Source: Macrosoma leucophasiata
Taxonomy: Eukaryota > Arthropoda > Insecta > Lepidoptera > Hedylidae
DNA: 64,000 nucleotides
Direction: 5' to 3'
NCBI GenBank assembly: GCA_036365455.1
Contig: JAWQUS010000030.1
Location: forward strand, 16,016,001 to 16,080,000
Shown in pieces: positions 23,265 through 33,747 of the stretch. The notes beneath the pieces were generated by a model. It ran no database searches. It was given only the letters and a program-made list of their open reading frames with translations, and was not told the DNA's origin. How positions within the stretch are numbered: position 1 is the first letter of the stretch; every line of letters starts with the position of its first letter. The translations under genes and the position numbers were made by a program.

Positions 23265-23541
23265 TACGTACTTGCCTATATTTTGATTCAGAGTGTGAGA
23301 TTTTATCACATGTTGAGCGTAACTAATGAGTAGGCTTTAATTTGCCTACTCATTCATATTAATCACAAAACATATGAACCCCTCACCTAATTGTCGTCGT
23401 CACTTTATTAGTTACGCTCAACATGTGATAAAATCTCACACTCTGAATCAAAATATAGGCAAATACGTATAATAAAGTGACGACGACAATTAGGTGAGGG
23501 GTTCATATGTTTTGTGATTAATATGAATGAGTAGGCAAATT
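23265..23541. repeat. Interleaved inverted repeats A-B-A'-B'
   Basis: Arm A (23265-23325, 61 bp) is the reverse complement of A' (23409-23469) with one mismatch. Arm B (23339-23410, 72 bp) is the reverse complement of B' (23470-23541). The arms alternate instead of nesting, so the two hairpins are mutually exclusive. A short hairpin ATGAGTAGGC/GCCTACTCAT joins A to B. B' ends exactly where SINE B copy 3 begins. Confidence 0.9.
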
Positions 23542-23542
23542 A

Positions 23543-23740
23543 AATACGCTTACACTCACAGCCCCACAATAGGTATAAACCTGTGCCGTAGGTGCCGTTA
23601 TATACAAACAACATACACAAACACCCAGACCCGAAACAAATATCTGTAGACCATACAAATATTTGTCCCGGTGCGAGGATCGAACCCGCGATCCTCGAAT
23701 CCAACGGTCAACTCACACCGCTGGACCAACAGGGTCGTCG
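23543..23740 (-). mobile_element. SINE family B, copy 3
   Basis: A minus-strand copy with the full 3' end (GTAAGCGTATTT) and a tRNA-like head ending CGACGACCC. The B box reads GGTTCGATCCTCGC. It best defines the family's full length of about 198 bp. Confidence 0.82.
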
Positions 23741-24871
23741 AAAAATGGCTAAATTGAAGTAAAAAAAATCATGATAATTAATTCCTATAATTGTTTAAGG
23801 AACTCGGTGTTTCTATTACACTAACAGAAGAGTTAGCCGGCTGAGTTTTTTTACCTTCTTTTCAAACGAACGTGCTGTCTTTGGTAATATAATTTAATTA
23901 TTTATTTTCTTATCTCGGTCATCTTCTTCTCCAATTTCATCACTTACTCGTATACCTACGTCATTACAAACACCAATTACACGTCATGTTATTGAAAAGA
24001 CATCCTATTTAGATGTCCGGTCGGAACCTGTATAAAAATTAAGCTAATTTTATACAACATTAACATTAATTAACACATGTTTTTTGTTTATAAAATGTTT
24101 CTCAGTCCCTTTGTATAATTTAATGAAAATGTAAGCAGCTCACAGCGAATTCCTTTTAGCAAAACATGTCATACGTAGAAGGGGTTAAAGTATTCCAATA
24201 GGAAAACAATTGGGTTTTTGAAAAAAAAAATTTTTTGCGACTAATGGAAAGATCATGTATAAGTTTTATATCAAAACTGTTTTTTAATTATTTTTTTTTG
24301 CAATAATTCAAAAGTTATATCAAAATAAAAATAAGTTTTTGAATCCAGTACCGACACGCCGATAGCTCCCGAACAAACCCGAGTGCATGTGACGTCATAA
24401 TGTTAGTTTTCACTCATAGCAGTAGATACAGAGACAATACGTACAGTGTTTTTTGTAAAGGGGAAAAGAGACATTCTACTGATATACTTTTACATTAGTT
24501 TATTACATTTAGTTTTATCTTAGTGATATTCTTGACTTTACATATATTTTTTATCTTGTTTGACATGTATATCAATTGTTATTCGCTTTAATTTATTTTG
24601 TTTGTTTTTGACGTGTCATGAGGTGCCTGTCACCCCAAATGAATAAATGAGTTTCTGATTTTGTTTTGATCTATTTAATTCTGTTGATATTGTTATAAAA
24701 ACACAAATTTATATTGAAAATAGCGAATCTTAAAAGTTATCGTTTTTGTTTTGTACCAATAAGTACGAATACTACAAAAACAACTCCTGGTAAAATGTTT
24801 TTAAATGTTCCCCGAAATAAATGGTTTCAAGCAGTGCACCGTGATAATCCAAAAACAAAATCGTTTTTTTT
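23741..24871. other. AT-rich intergenic DNA
   Basis: No repeat of the window's main families and no gene recognised. It could contain further decayed exons of the pseudogene that follows, but I cannot identify any. Confidence 0.4.
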
Positions 24872-25221
24872 TTACTTTTCATAATTAATTAAAGTAACTG
24901 AATAAGCTTTGCTTCGACGTTCTGGACAAACCCGTCCTTTCAGGACAACAAATACTATTTTTACGACAAAGTTGAACCTATAGTACCTACCTACAGCTTT
25001 GTCGCCGTAACTCTCACGCGATGCTCTACTAAATATTTATAATGAAAAATAAATATTTTAATATTTCTATTTATATTATTATTTTTTAACAGGCTTACCT
25101 TGGCACCTCGAACTTCAACAGAATTGAACCGTACATAATTTGTCAAGAAAATGGTTATCATAAATATATCAACATCAGGAATATTATCAGACTTTGCCTT
25201 TATAAATTCTTTGTTACACAT
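24872..25221 (-). pseudogene. N-terminal pseudogene of a YqaJ-recombinase-type insect protein
   Basis: From the ATG at 25221 a 41-codon exon (with KSDNIP, FMI and RFNSVEVRGAK) ends at AAG|GTAAGC (25098). A 70-bp AT-rich intron could end at TTTAG (25029). Below it, 25023 down to 24872 encodes ASRESYGDKAVG, then, after small indels, VQLCRKNSIC in another frame, then LKGRVCPE and SKAYSVTL, ending at TAA. From memory, this motif order (K-SDNIP, RESYGD-AVGYVQ, C-VK, PEH, SK-Y-VT) opens a family of insect and other arthropod proteins that later carry a SWIM-like cysteine cluster and a YqaJ exonuclease domain. The exon junction is out of phase and the VQ segment is shifted, so this is a broken copy. 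The remaining domains are absent. Confidence 0.6.
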
Positions 25222-26201
25222 AGCTACACGGAATCAACTAACAAATTTTTAGCAATTAATTTTCGTTATTGTCAAGTCACATGTAGGTAATTGCCGTAAA
25301 CGCTGTACTATTCTTGAACAGCTATAACATTATGACGTCACAATTAGGGGTGACCAATCGTGGCGCGTTCATAGTCACGTCATTTTTATTTCAATTTTAT
25401 CAACTTTTAATTGCGTATAATTGATTGAAAAAAAATTTTCTTCCATTTTTTCGCATGACACATCAATATAATTAATAACGAAGTTTTAAAAAACATAAAA
25501 AAAGTCAATACGTTTTTTATTTTCAAAATCCCAATTGGAGGTGCGTTCCACAATGTTTGGGCGTGTGAGCGATGAGTGTTTGTTCGCAATCTCACCGATG
25601 GTTGTTGACAAAATTAAAACATGGGTATGCGTGTAGCTAAAATGAGCGTTTGAATTGAACTTCCCTGTGTTATGTATTACATTTTTATTTATATGATATC
25701 TACGGAGAAAATAAGCGTGCAGTTTACATTGACTGTAAGTAAAACTGCAGCCTTCAGCCAACTCGTAAAACAAACGAGTATGTTATTAAGAAATGTTTGG
25801 CACTTTAATTCTGATAGGGCCCGATCCAGGGATTGAACCTAGGACCCTAGCGAAGCAGAATTAGCCTGGTAACACTAGACTAACACAGACAGTAAACTAT
25901 TCAAGTAACCTACTTTACCCTTTTTTGTCAGAACCGATATGTCTGGCGCTCCACACTCTCTGCGTACCCCGTTAGACCTGGCGTGAAGATACGAGTACAT
26001 ACATACATACTTTTCCCACTACAATTTGCAAACGGTCCCTTGAATTTAACCAATAGTGAAACTGTAGCCTTATAAACTGAGAAATTCAATATATTTTATC
26101 AGCATTTGATTGTTTAAGCTTTAATGCTACTTTCCGAACAATATCCAACTGGATTTATAAAACAGTAAGTGAAATCATATTGAAAATAAATATCAAATTA
26201 A
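25222..26201. other. Intergenic DNA with one E repeat (25927-26012, +)
   Basis: 25927-26012 reads GAACCGATATGTCTGGCGC to an ATACATACATAC tail, family E. A decayed A-type fragment may lie at 25690-25760 (CAGTTTACATTGA). No gene recognised. Confidence 0.5.
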
Positions 26202-26512
26202 CTGCCTCGGTAGCCTAGTGGTAGCAGGCCACTACTACTACGCTGAGGTCCTGGGTTCGATTCCCGGGTAAGGGGTTATCATAGATAATGGTGAAAAAGC
26301 CTTTATCTCTGGTTCTATTGGGATTTTTCCATTTTCTGGAAATTTCCCAGTACCTCAAAGTTTGGTAATGTGCCCGGAGATGTCAACAGGCTCGCCACCT
26401 GTTACATGGGCCAAAACGTAACTGGCGAATCGTGGGTGTTTGCATGTATGCTTGAATGCATGCATTTACCTCTGCCTACCCCTTCGGGGATTACAGGCGT
26501 GAAGTTACGTTT
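26202..26512 (+). mobile_element. tRNA-headed SINE family C, copy 1
   Basis: The head has an A box (TAGCCTAGTGGTAGC) and a B box (GGTTCGATTCCCGGG). The body has CATTTTCTGGAAATTTCCCAG and CGCCACCTGTTACATGGGCC, and it ends CCCCTTCGGGGATTACAGGC, a strong hairpin. Other copies are at 27896-28204 (minus) and 60381-60692. Confidence 0.85.
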
Positions 26513-27000
26513 AAGTATCAAAGTTGTCTGCATATAACAGTTCCATGCTGGCATTTGAAATTAATGACTTTTCTTCTTGGAAATGTCTCTGCATTAGGGA
26601 AGTATAAAGTTATGACTAGTGTCCACCCGAAACTGGTTTTAGGAACCGAAACCGGAACCAAATTTCGACACCGGTTTCAGTTTCGGCCGAAACTTAAATC
26701 GAAAGAGAAAAGTTCTTACTAGGATCAGGTTTTGAGGGAAAAATAAAGAAACGTATTTTTATAAGATGGATTTCAAGGAGAGGTTTGTCTGTGCACTCGT
26801 TTTTACAAATATACAAAAATAAATATTAAAGAGTAAAAAGTAAAAAGTTTGTGCACTATGACAATAATGATAGTACAGTTGTGAAAAATACCTACCTAAA
26901 CAAACATTATGTCATTCGTTCATGTCGATGTTTGATAAGATAGGTATAGCATTAGCAAAAGAGATGAAAATATTATCTTAATAAGGTTTTAACTTGATTT
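26513..27000. other. Unassigned DNA with a GGTTTCGG-rich palindromic patch
   Basis: 26617-26700 contains repeated CCGAAACC/GGTTTCGG words. A related patch in inverse orientation lies at 28440-28507, hinting at the two ends of one old element with later insertions between. I could not find matching target duplications. Confidence 0.3.
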
Positions 27001-27149
27001 TACACAGAGGCATTACACCTCAGGCCTCATAAGTGGAAAGGCATCTGCCTTTTGACCTTGTTCTTTGTGTTCTATAGGCTGCAGTCATCACTTAACATCA
27101 ATGTGAACTGTATGCTTGTTTGCCACTTCCATTACATAAAAAAAATCTA
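27001..27149 (+). mobile_element. SINE-like family A, 3' half
   Basis: It begins at the ACAGAGGCATTACACC position and runs to ATTACATAAAAAAAA. Confidence 0.75.
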
Positions 27150-27253
27150 TATTTATTTATTAATTTTTTTTTTTATGATGAGTGATAAAACTTATCAAAT
27201 TCAAAATAAATCACACTAAAACTCGCAGTCACAATAAACAAAACGAACTGCAA

Positions 27254-27789
27254 GGACAGTATCAAACAAGAAATAATGCACTTCGACCTTAGGAGACTTC
27301 GGCTTATTTCGGGTCTGAAGAGCGTTATCCTTTTCGCACCTTACCTATGTGACGTTTATCGAACATTTTCATCTATTTTTGACCGATACAGGACTATCAG
27401 GGCTTACGTAGGCAGTGTGGAGTAGAGATAACGCTCTAAGATACTAGCCGACTATCTCCTTTGTTTACTGGTGGTAGAGCTCCAGTGACGGAGCTCGCGG
27501 GCGTAGGCACCACCGCATTACCTAATATACTTGCCGCTAAATGGTAGTGTGCAGCACTATCGTGTTCTGGTTAGGTGGTAATGTACGGCCCTGTAATTTC
27601 CGGCGCAGAGGCATAACACCTAATGCCTCAGGAGTGGCAGCGCATTTGCATTTTGACCTCTTTGTCATTGTGTGGGTGTCTATAGGCTGCAGTCATCACT
27701 TAACATCAATGTGAACTGCACGCTTGTTTGCCACTTTTACTATATAAAAAAAAAGCTCGATGTACTATATTTCTTGCTGGGTACTGTAC
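27254..27789. mobile_element. MITE family J, copy 2, split by a SINE
   Basis: The left part runs 27254-27466 and the right part resumes at 27755 (AGCTCGATGTACTATATTTC) and ends GTACTGTAC at 27789. The interruption is the family A copy at 27467-27754. Confidence 0.8.
27467..27754 (+). mobile_element. SINE-like family A inside MITE J
   Basis: A full copy from ACTGGTGGTAGAGCTCC to a nine-A tail. The MITE sequence continues on both sides, so it is younger than the MITE. Confidence 0.85.
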
Positions 27790-27895
27790 TAGCCAGTTAC
27801 ATGAATAGGCACGTGGACGCGTCATAATATCTTCGTCGCCGATTGGATGGAATTCAGTGCAGTTTCGGTAGGTTTGCCGCCGAAAGCGAAATTTA

Positions 27896-28204
27896 ACGTA
27901 ACTTCACGCCTGTAATCCCCGAAGGGGTAGGCAGAGGTAAATGCATGCATTCAAGCATACATGCAAACACCCACGACTCGCCGGTTTCGTTTTGGCCCAT
28001 GTAACAGGTGGCGAACCTGTTGCCATCTCCGGGCACATTACCAAACTCCGAGGTACTGGGAAATTTTCAGAAAATGGAAAAATCCCAATAGAACTAGAGA
28101 TAAAGGATTTTAAACCGTTATCTCTGATAGTCCCCGACCCGGGAATCGAACCCAGGACCTCCAGCGTAGTAGTAGTGGCCTGCTGCCACTACGGTACTGA
28201 GCAA
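27896..28204 (-). mobile_element. SINE family C, copy 2
   Basis: A full minus-strand copy, from the CCCCGAAGGGG hairpin end to the tRNA-like head with GGTTCGATTCCCGGG. Confidence 0.85.
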
Positions 28205-28904
28205 AAATTTATTTAATTACATGGAAATAATAGAATTTGCTTGTGATAGGTCAAATTACAAAAAATTAAAGCAAATAACAACTGATACGTTGATTAATAT
28301 GTCAAAGTGAACAAAAATAAAATAAACATTGGTCCAAAAATTCTTATTAATAAAATAGGTATCAGAATGTTCTATAATAATATTCTCTTTCACAAACGGC
28401 AAGATAAGACTAAACAAAAGCATAGAATATAGAATAGAAATAGAAACGAAACAGTTTTTCGCCGAAACTAGACCGAAGCCGAAACCGAACTTTTGGTCGA
28501 ACACTAGTCGAAAATAATGCTTGCAAGGGCTAAAATCTGATAACTATAAAATTGTGACGTAATTTTGATAGCTTCATCACCACCGCTATCTTCGAATAAG
28601 TAGCTGCTAATACTATATTACGAACTTAAAGGGTAAAACATGGATGAGCCTGTCCCATACTTTAAGAGCAGATTACGTTTTAGCAAAAGGGTTTCGGGCG
28701 CCAAGGGGACGCAGTAGCTATAAAAGGGATGATTTTAGCGATCTAAAATGGTAGGGTGCCGAGGTATTGTTTAACGTAAATGTTATATTTAGTTATTTAC
28801 ACAGGAGTATTATGTCATTTTCTGGGACTAATATGAACATTGTGACGTCACTTCTGTTCATACCCGTCTTCGGTATATGAAAGAAAGACAAAAATAACAA
28901 TAGT
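28205..28904. other. Intergenic DNA, nothing recognised
   Basis: AT-rich apart from the CCGAAACC patch at 28440-28507 and a GC-richer stretch at 28690-28760 that includes TATAAAA. No gene was supported. Confidence 0.4.
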
Positions 28905-29242
28905 ATGCCTGCACTAAAGTAGGATTCGATAATGTGAGATGTTGAATATAGGCAGGTGCCGGATCTCACTCCATAGGCCCAACCAGCTAGTCCCCCCAAT
29001 TCACCCACATAGCCCAAAGTTTGGTGAATCACTTATAATTACAATAGTCCCATACGTTCTGCGGGGTCTGTCTGTGTCTGTATTAACTATTGATGCAATC
29101 AGAGAGAGGTCCCGCCGAATATAACCCATTACAAAGTAGATCAAAATTCTCGAAAGGGCCTCTACGTGTTGGGCCCCCCATGTCCCCGCGCAAGCCTGAT
29201 AAAGGTCCGGGATTCAAATTGGACCCCGTGCTGACGAGAGTC
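28905..29242 (-). mobile_element. Element M, minus copy
   Basis: The reverse complement starts at CTCTCGTCAGCACGGGG and continues through CCTTTCGAGAATTTTGATC and AACTTTGGGCTATGTGGG to CCTACTTTAG. It lacks the 40-bp insertion present in the copy at 61286, so it is the uninterrupted reference for that site. Confidence 0.75.
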
Positions 29243-29249
29243 ATAAATA

Positions 29250-29538
29250 TTTTTTTTTTTATGTAATGGATGTGGCAAACAAGCATGCAGTTCACATTGG
29301 TTTTAAGTGATGACTGCAACCTATATACACTTACACAAAGACCAAGGTCAAAATGCAGATGCGTTACCACTCCTAAGGCCTAAGGTGTTATGCCTCTGTG
29401 CCGGAAATTACAGGGCCGTACATTACCACCTGACCGCATCACGATAGTGCTGAACTCTACCATTTATCGGCAAGTATATTAGGTAATGCGGTGGTGCCTA
29501 CGCCCACGAGCTCCGTCACTGGAGCTCTTACAACCAGT
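29250..29538 (-). mobile_element. SINE-like family A, full copy next to M
   Basis: Minus strand, from poly-T to CTTACAACCAGT. It directly abuts the start of element M. Confidence 0.82.
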
Positions 29539-29685
29539 AATTGATTACTCATGCCATCATTAATGATATCCGAGATAAATGAATGTGAATGATGATTCTG
29601 TTATTGACTTGCATGCAAAGATTGATCCGGAGGTAGTAGGACTAGAAGGCTAAACCTGTATTGGAAACTCTTATTAAAGTAACTA

Positions 29686-30209
29686 CTGGAGGTAGAGCTC
29701 CAGTGCCGGAGCTCGCAGTCGTATTACTTAATCTGCTTGCATCTATATTGCCCTGTAATTGCCAGTACAGAGGTGTAACAACCTAGACATGTGGTGTGAC
29801 AACGCATGAACTCTGTCTTTAGCCTTTTTTAATGGTGGTAGAGTTCCAGTGACGGAGCTCGCGGGCGTAGGCACCACCGCATTACCTAATATACTTGCCG
29901 CTAAATGGTAGTGTTCAGCACTATCGTGTTCCGGTCAGGTGGTAATGTACGGCCCTGTAATTTCAGGCACAGAGGCATATCACCTAATGCCTCAGGAGTG
30001 GCAGCGCATCTGCATTTTGAACTCTGGTCATTGTGTGGGTGTCTATAGGCTGCAGTCATAACTTAACATCAATGTGAACTGCATGCTTGGTTACCACTTT
30101 TATTACATATAAATAAAAAGCCTTTCAACAACTACTTACTAGGTATTAACTACTTACTTACCATCAATGTAAACTGTATGATTGTTTTCCACTTCATCAC
30201 ATAAAAAAA
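29686..30209 (+). mobile_element. Old SINE-like family A copy, split by a younger A copy
   Basis: The diverged 5' half lies at 29686-29830. Its 3' half resumes at 30119 and includes TACCATCAATGTAAACTGTATGATTG ending in ATAAAAAAAG. The younger A copy sits between them. Confidence 0.78.
29831..30118 (+). mobile_element. Younger SINE-like family A copy nested in an older one
   Basis: It has near-consensus sequence. AGCCTTT occurs just before (29821-29827) and just after it (30119-30125), a candidate target duplication. Confidence 0.8.
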
Positions 30210-30476
30210 GTAAACTTTCTCTTTGCTAGACTACAAGAAATTTATTACATAACAAAATAGGCCTGTTGATAGAAGAAAGAAACCGTTATAAATAAGTATT
30301 TCAAAGGCATGTTTCTCATTTCGAGTAGTAGTAATTTAAAAACAGAAGTGTGTTTTCGTTCTAAACAAACCTAAAAACTACCCTCTTGTTTCAAATTTTG
30401 CAAATCACAATGTCTCGTCGCTGTAGTGCTGCTATTATGGAGCTGTATTAGGTCGGTGTAGAATAGTGCGTATAGA

Positions 30477-30830
30477 CCATACGGCAACACGGGCCATCCG
30501 CCGCGGCGGACCGGAGGGGAGGAGCCATAGCGTTTAATACCGATGCAAAACAGTCTGTTAATTTTTGCGGGGGAATTTTTTTTGTGTGACACACACACAC
30601 ACATCAAAAATCGTCTAATACTACTGTGAAACTCACACCTTGACTTTAACAAAATACATAAATAATATGTCAGACACACATTTAAACATCTCGGCGACAG
30701 GCATAGAATCACTTGTGCTTGTACTTTGACAGCATTGATATGGAAATATCAATGTTTGACAAAGGAGAAAGCCTGCATATGGCTACTCTCCTCCGGTCCG
30801 CCGCGGTCGGTGGCCCGTGTTGCTCTATGG
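30477..30830 (-). mobile_element. MITE family L, copy 2 (6-bp target duplication)
   Basis: The ends are CCATACGGCAACACGGGCC and GGCCCGTGTTGCTCTATGG, with long inverted repeats. Perfect TATAGA repeats flank it at 30471-30476 and 30831-30836. The interior is inverted relative to the other two copies and contains (AC)n. Confidence 0.9.
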
Positions 30831-31199
30831 TATAGACAAAGATATTGGTCCGTCTGCGGTATGGGAGAGACGATAAAGCCGTCTGTAGTTCACTATATAC
30901 TTAATGTTGGACGAAACCGCGTGGTTTTACACGCTACTTTAAGACGTCTTTTTGTGAGGATAAGTAATTTTACTTGCAGTCTATTATTACAGTATCATCA
31001 TACTTTCACATCAATGTGAAAGTATGGCTAAGTATTGCTCAAACACGCTAAAGCGGTTGCACGGATTTCGATGAAATTTTGCACAAAGGTAGAGTCCAGA
31101 GTACAAGAGTCCTTAAAATGCGAAACAAAAAATAAAATACTTCGTTAACAATTTACTTAAAATTAAAACTCGGTTCTATCGATTTTTATAACTCTATCA
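30831..31199. other. Intergenic DNA, nothing recognised
   Basis: 31020-31110 has the style of a generic repeat (GCACGGATTTCGATGAAATTTTGC). Confidence 0.35.
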
Positions 31200-31338
31200 A
31201 GAATTGCGTGCTTGGTGGAGTAAGCTCCCTAAGGCCTCCCCATAAAAAGGGGAGAGACTCGTGCCCAGCAGTGGGACGTATAATGGGTTTCCATTATTAT
31301 TATTAACTTTAACAAATATCTTGGTGCAACCCAGGCTT
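31200..31338 (+). repeat. Family D 3' end joined to a MITE G end
   Basis: 31200-31303 is the D 3' end (GGTGGAGTAAGCTCC to (ATT)n). 31304-31338 is the right end of MITE G (AACAAATATCTTGGTGCAACC). Both are truncated. Confidence 0.65.
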
Positions 31339-31513
31339 AATAATGCAATGTTGTCCGCGCCTTCGAGCTTTGAAACCAGAAAAAAATATACCTACCGTTG
31401 AATAATATGAGTAGGTACGTCAAGGTTCCATTGGTGGTTATCGTTCCTTCCAGATGGTATTGAATGGCACTACAAAACTCGACTTCTGATCTCAAAATAA
31501 ATTATAAAGCCGT

Positions 31514-31630
31514 TAATAATGGCAACCCTTGATACGTCCCACTGCTGGGCACGAGTCTCTCCCCTTCTTGGGAGGAGACCTATTCCACCACTCAGCTCCA
31601 ATGCGGGTTGGTGGCGATAATAAGGGTTAG
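31514..31630 (-). repeat. Family D 3' fragment, minus
   Basis: It matches the last 115 bp of family D (CCCACTGCTGGGCACGAGTC) on the opposite strand from the fragment at 31200. Confidence 0.65.
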
Positions 31631-31732
31631 TGGCATAAAGCTGTTAATTTATTTATATACTTCTTTATTATTATAAGTAGGTATGTATACCCGTCTGGAT
31701 ATAAAAGTAAAACTTGAAAGAAAAATTTGAAG

Positions 31733-31889
31733 TTGGGCAGGAATCGAACCTGCGACTCCAGGATAAACAGTCCAGCCGCTTTAGCACTAAGCTACCGTAG
31801 TCCACATCCGAGAGTCGAGTTCCTGTCCCTTTTCGATTTAACCGAGCCTGAAACCGATTCGACATTGGTTAGGTTCGATTCCTGCCCAA
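31733..31889 (-). repeat. tRNA-like repeat N, copy 2, with inverted terminal B boxes
   Basis: The minus-strand tRNA-like core contains GGTTCGATTCCTGCCCAA (31733-31750, reversed). Exactly the same 18 bases occur on the plus strand at 31872-31889, making a perfect inverted repeat around the element. The A-box region (GGTAGCTTAGTG) lies near 31790. Confidence 0.65.
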
Positions 31890-31911
31890 AGTCTAATATT
31901 TTTTCTATTTT

Positions 31912-32210
31912 TAGGGTTCCGTAGTAAGCAAGGAATCACCCTCTACCAACTAAACGGTTGTTGATAGAAATTCAAACTTTACGGCATTAGTAGCTAGCTA
32001 CATATAACGAAATTAAAAGGAAAACTGTGATAGTTTACTTAAGTTGTCTTTAGAAGTTTGCGAGTAATAGTCGACCAAATATATTTGACTCGAAATTTTT
32101 GAACAACTCCATAGAAAAAAAATTTTTTTTTTTCGTTACATTAATCAAACCTAAAAATTACGGAACCCTACACTGCGCGTGGCCCGACACGCACTTGACC
32201 GGTTTTTTTT
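31912..32210 (-). mobile_element. Element O, minus copy
   Basis: The reverse complement starts ACCGGTCAAGTGCGTGTCGG, contains AGGGTTCCGTA twice in opposite senses, and matches 51617-52030 at both ends. It appears non-coding. Confidence 0.6.
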
Positions 32211-32321
32211 TATTTTCTCAACAAACTCGCATGTGTTATTGCGAAAAATAAAAAAAAAATACTTACTCGCTTGGTATATTAAAATCTTACTAAGGATACG
32301 GCATTGTTAGGTACATCAATA

Positions 32322-32392
32322 CCAGGATATCTGGTGCTCCACGCTCTCTGCCTTCTCCGTAAGGGACTTGGCGTGTAGATACATACATACAT
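32322..32392 (+). repeat. Short (ATAC)n-tailed repeat E
   Basis: It contains GGATATCTGGTGCTCCACGC, TCCGTAAGGGACTTGGCGTG and an ATACATACATAC tail. Confidence 0.6.
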
Positions 32393-32754
32393 TAATAATT
32401 ATTAAAAAAAAATACGTTTTCCTGTACGATGAATATATAAATATATAATTGTGAACAAAATTAACTATATATGTACTACTAAAAACAATATGAAACGACT
32501 TCAGAACGCATGTTAGACGAATCTGATAAGTAGCAAAGTACCTAAGCTTTTAAAGCTCTCCATAGCGGAAGCTCTAAAATAGGGAGGGAATACCGCTATT
32601 CTTAATGAAATTTGTATTCAGGTCAACACGGTGCGAATCTGGGTTGATTTTTTGAATGGGGATAACTAGAGTGACGGGACTTCTGGGGCATAATAATAAA
32701 TTCGATGATCAGCAAAATATAGGCGAGTGCCGTAGCATTATTATATAACACCTG

Positions 32755-33069
32755 GTCCGGACCTCGATCAGTGACGGTTGCATCGTCTCGTTTTAATCGA
32801 GTGTGTCATAATTGAAATCGTCTATTCGTGATTTAGGAGGAGGGTTTGTTTACCGGGGTGAGGGGAGCGGTGTGGTGTGGCAGGCGGCGGGCGGTGGCGG
32901 TCAGCTGGGTGCGCGCGCCGCGGTCGATAGGGCCGCGGCGGCGACAGCGGAGACGGCGGCGGTGCGCGCAAGCGCGGCCTTATCGACGCCGCCGCACACG
33001 GGCCGCCGCCGCCGCGAGCCGCACACGCGATGCATGCGGGAACTTAGCGGAACCACGCGCGCGGGCCTC
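32755..33069 (+). promoter_or_regulatory. Putative promoter and GC-rich 5' leader of the CDK5 activator
   Basis: Base composition switches abruptly from AT-rich to very GC- and CpG-rich. An initiator-like TCAGT lies at 32768-32772. The frame is open upstream of the chosen ATG (from an in-frame ATG at 32812), but that extension is low-complexity Gly/Ala/Arg and matches nothing in p35 proteins, so I treat it as leader. The promoter position is inference. Confidence 0.3.
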
Positions 33070-33741
33070 ATGGGCACCGTGCTGAGCTTCAGCCCGCGCG
33101 AGCGGCGCCCGCCCGCAGCCGCCCCGCCGCCTGATAGAGCCGCGCTCGCTTACTCCTACGAGCGCCTCAACAACGCAAAGAATCGAGAGAACCGCGAAGC
33201 GCCCCGGGACGAGCGCCGCGCCACCCTCGACGATGCCGCCAAAATCATATCCGAGAAGACCGCTCTCGAGAAGAACCTCAAAAAGCACTCGCTGTTCATC
33301 AATGCGCTGTCGTGGAAGAGGTTCTCGACAGCGAACAACAACAAAAAGAAGCTAGAATGCAAGAGCAAGAGCGTTGCGACGTTCCGGGCGCCACTGACGG
33401 ATAACGCTCCGTTGGACAGGAACAAGAATGTGAGCGTTGGAGGTGCGATATACGCGCGGGCGCCGGTGGCGCCGCTGCCGCCGCCGCCGGCTGAGCTGAC
33501 ACGGAGCAACGCACTGAACAACAATGTGTGCTACGCGGAGAAGCTGCCGACGTCGGCGGTGGGTGCGGTGGGTACGGGCGCGCCGCGTAAGACGGTGATC
33601 CAGGCGTCCACATCGGAGCTGCTCAAGTGCCTGGGCATGTTCCTGCATGCGCGCTGCCACCGTCTACGGGACTTCCAGGCGGGCGACGCGGTCATGTGGC
33701 TGCGGACGGTCGACCGGTCGCTGCTGCTGCAAGGCTGGCAG
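33070..33741 (+). CDS. Cdk5alpha: CDK5 activator 1 (p35), first coding exon
   Basis: p35 binds and activates CDK5 in post-mitotic neurons and is tethered to membranes by N-myristoylation. The exon encodes 224 residues. MGTVLS at 1-6 offers Gly2 for myristoylation and matches the family start; the ATG has G at +4. A basic stretch [14 protein letters not shown] (71-84) matches the family's KRHS...PWKR. A low-complexity linker follows, with VATF at 102-105 at the position of the vertebrate calpain site. The conserved domain begins [16 protein letters not shown] (174-189) and continues to [11 protein letters not shown] (214-224). The exon ends at CAG|GTAAAC in phase 0, within the activation domain, so at least one more exon is required. 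None was recognised downstream in the window. The reading frame is intact and CpG-rich. Confidence 0.93.
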
Positions 33742-33747
33742 GTAAAC
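33742..33747 (+). other. 5' splice donor of the Cdk5alpha exon
   Basis: CAG|GTAAAC. The open frame runs only to a TAG at 33787-33789, and the 15 codons after GWQ do not resemble p35, so the splice is preferred over read-through. Confidence 0.8.

Noticed and set aside
26617..28507. A 1.9-kb DNA transposon bounded by CCGAAACC-rich ends
   Set aside because: The ends are only loosely inverse, and the flanking duplications do not match; kept only as a remark.
32812..33069. N-terminal extension of the CDK5 activator from an upstream in-frame ATG
   Set aside because: The extension is low-complexity Gly/Ala/Arg, and p35 proteins start MGTVLS with a myristoylation glycine, so the ATG at 33070 is preferred.
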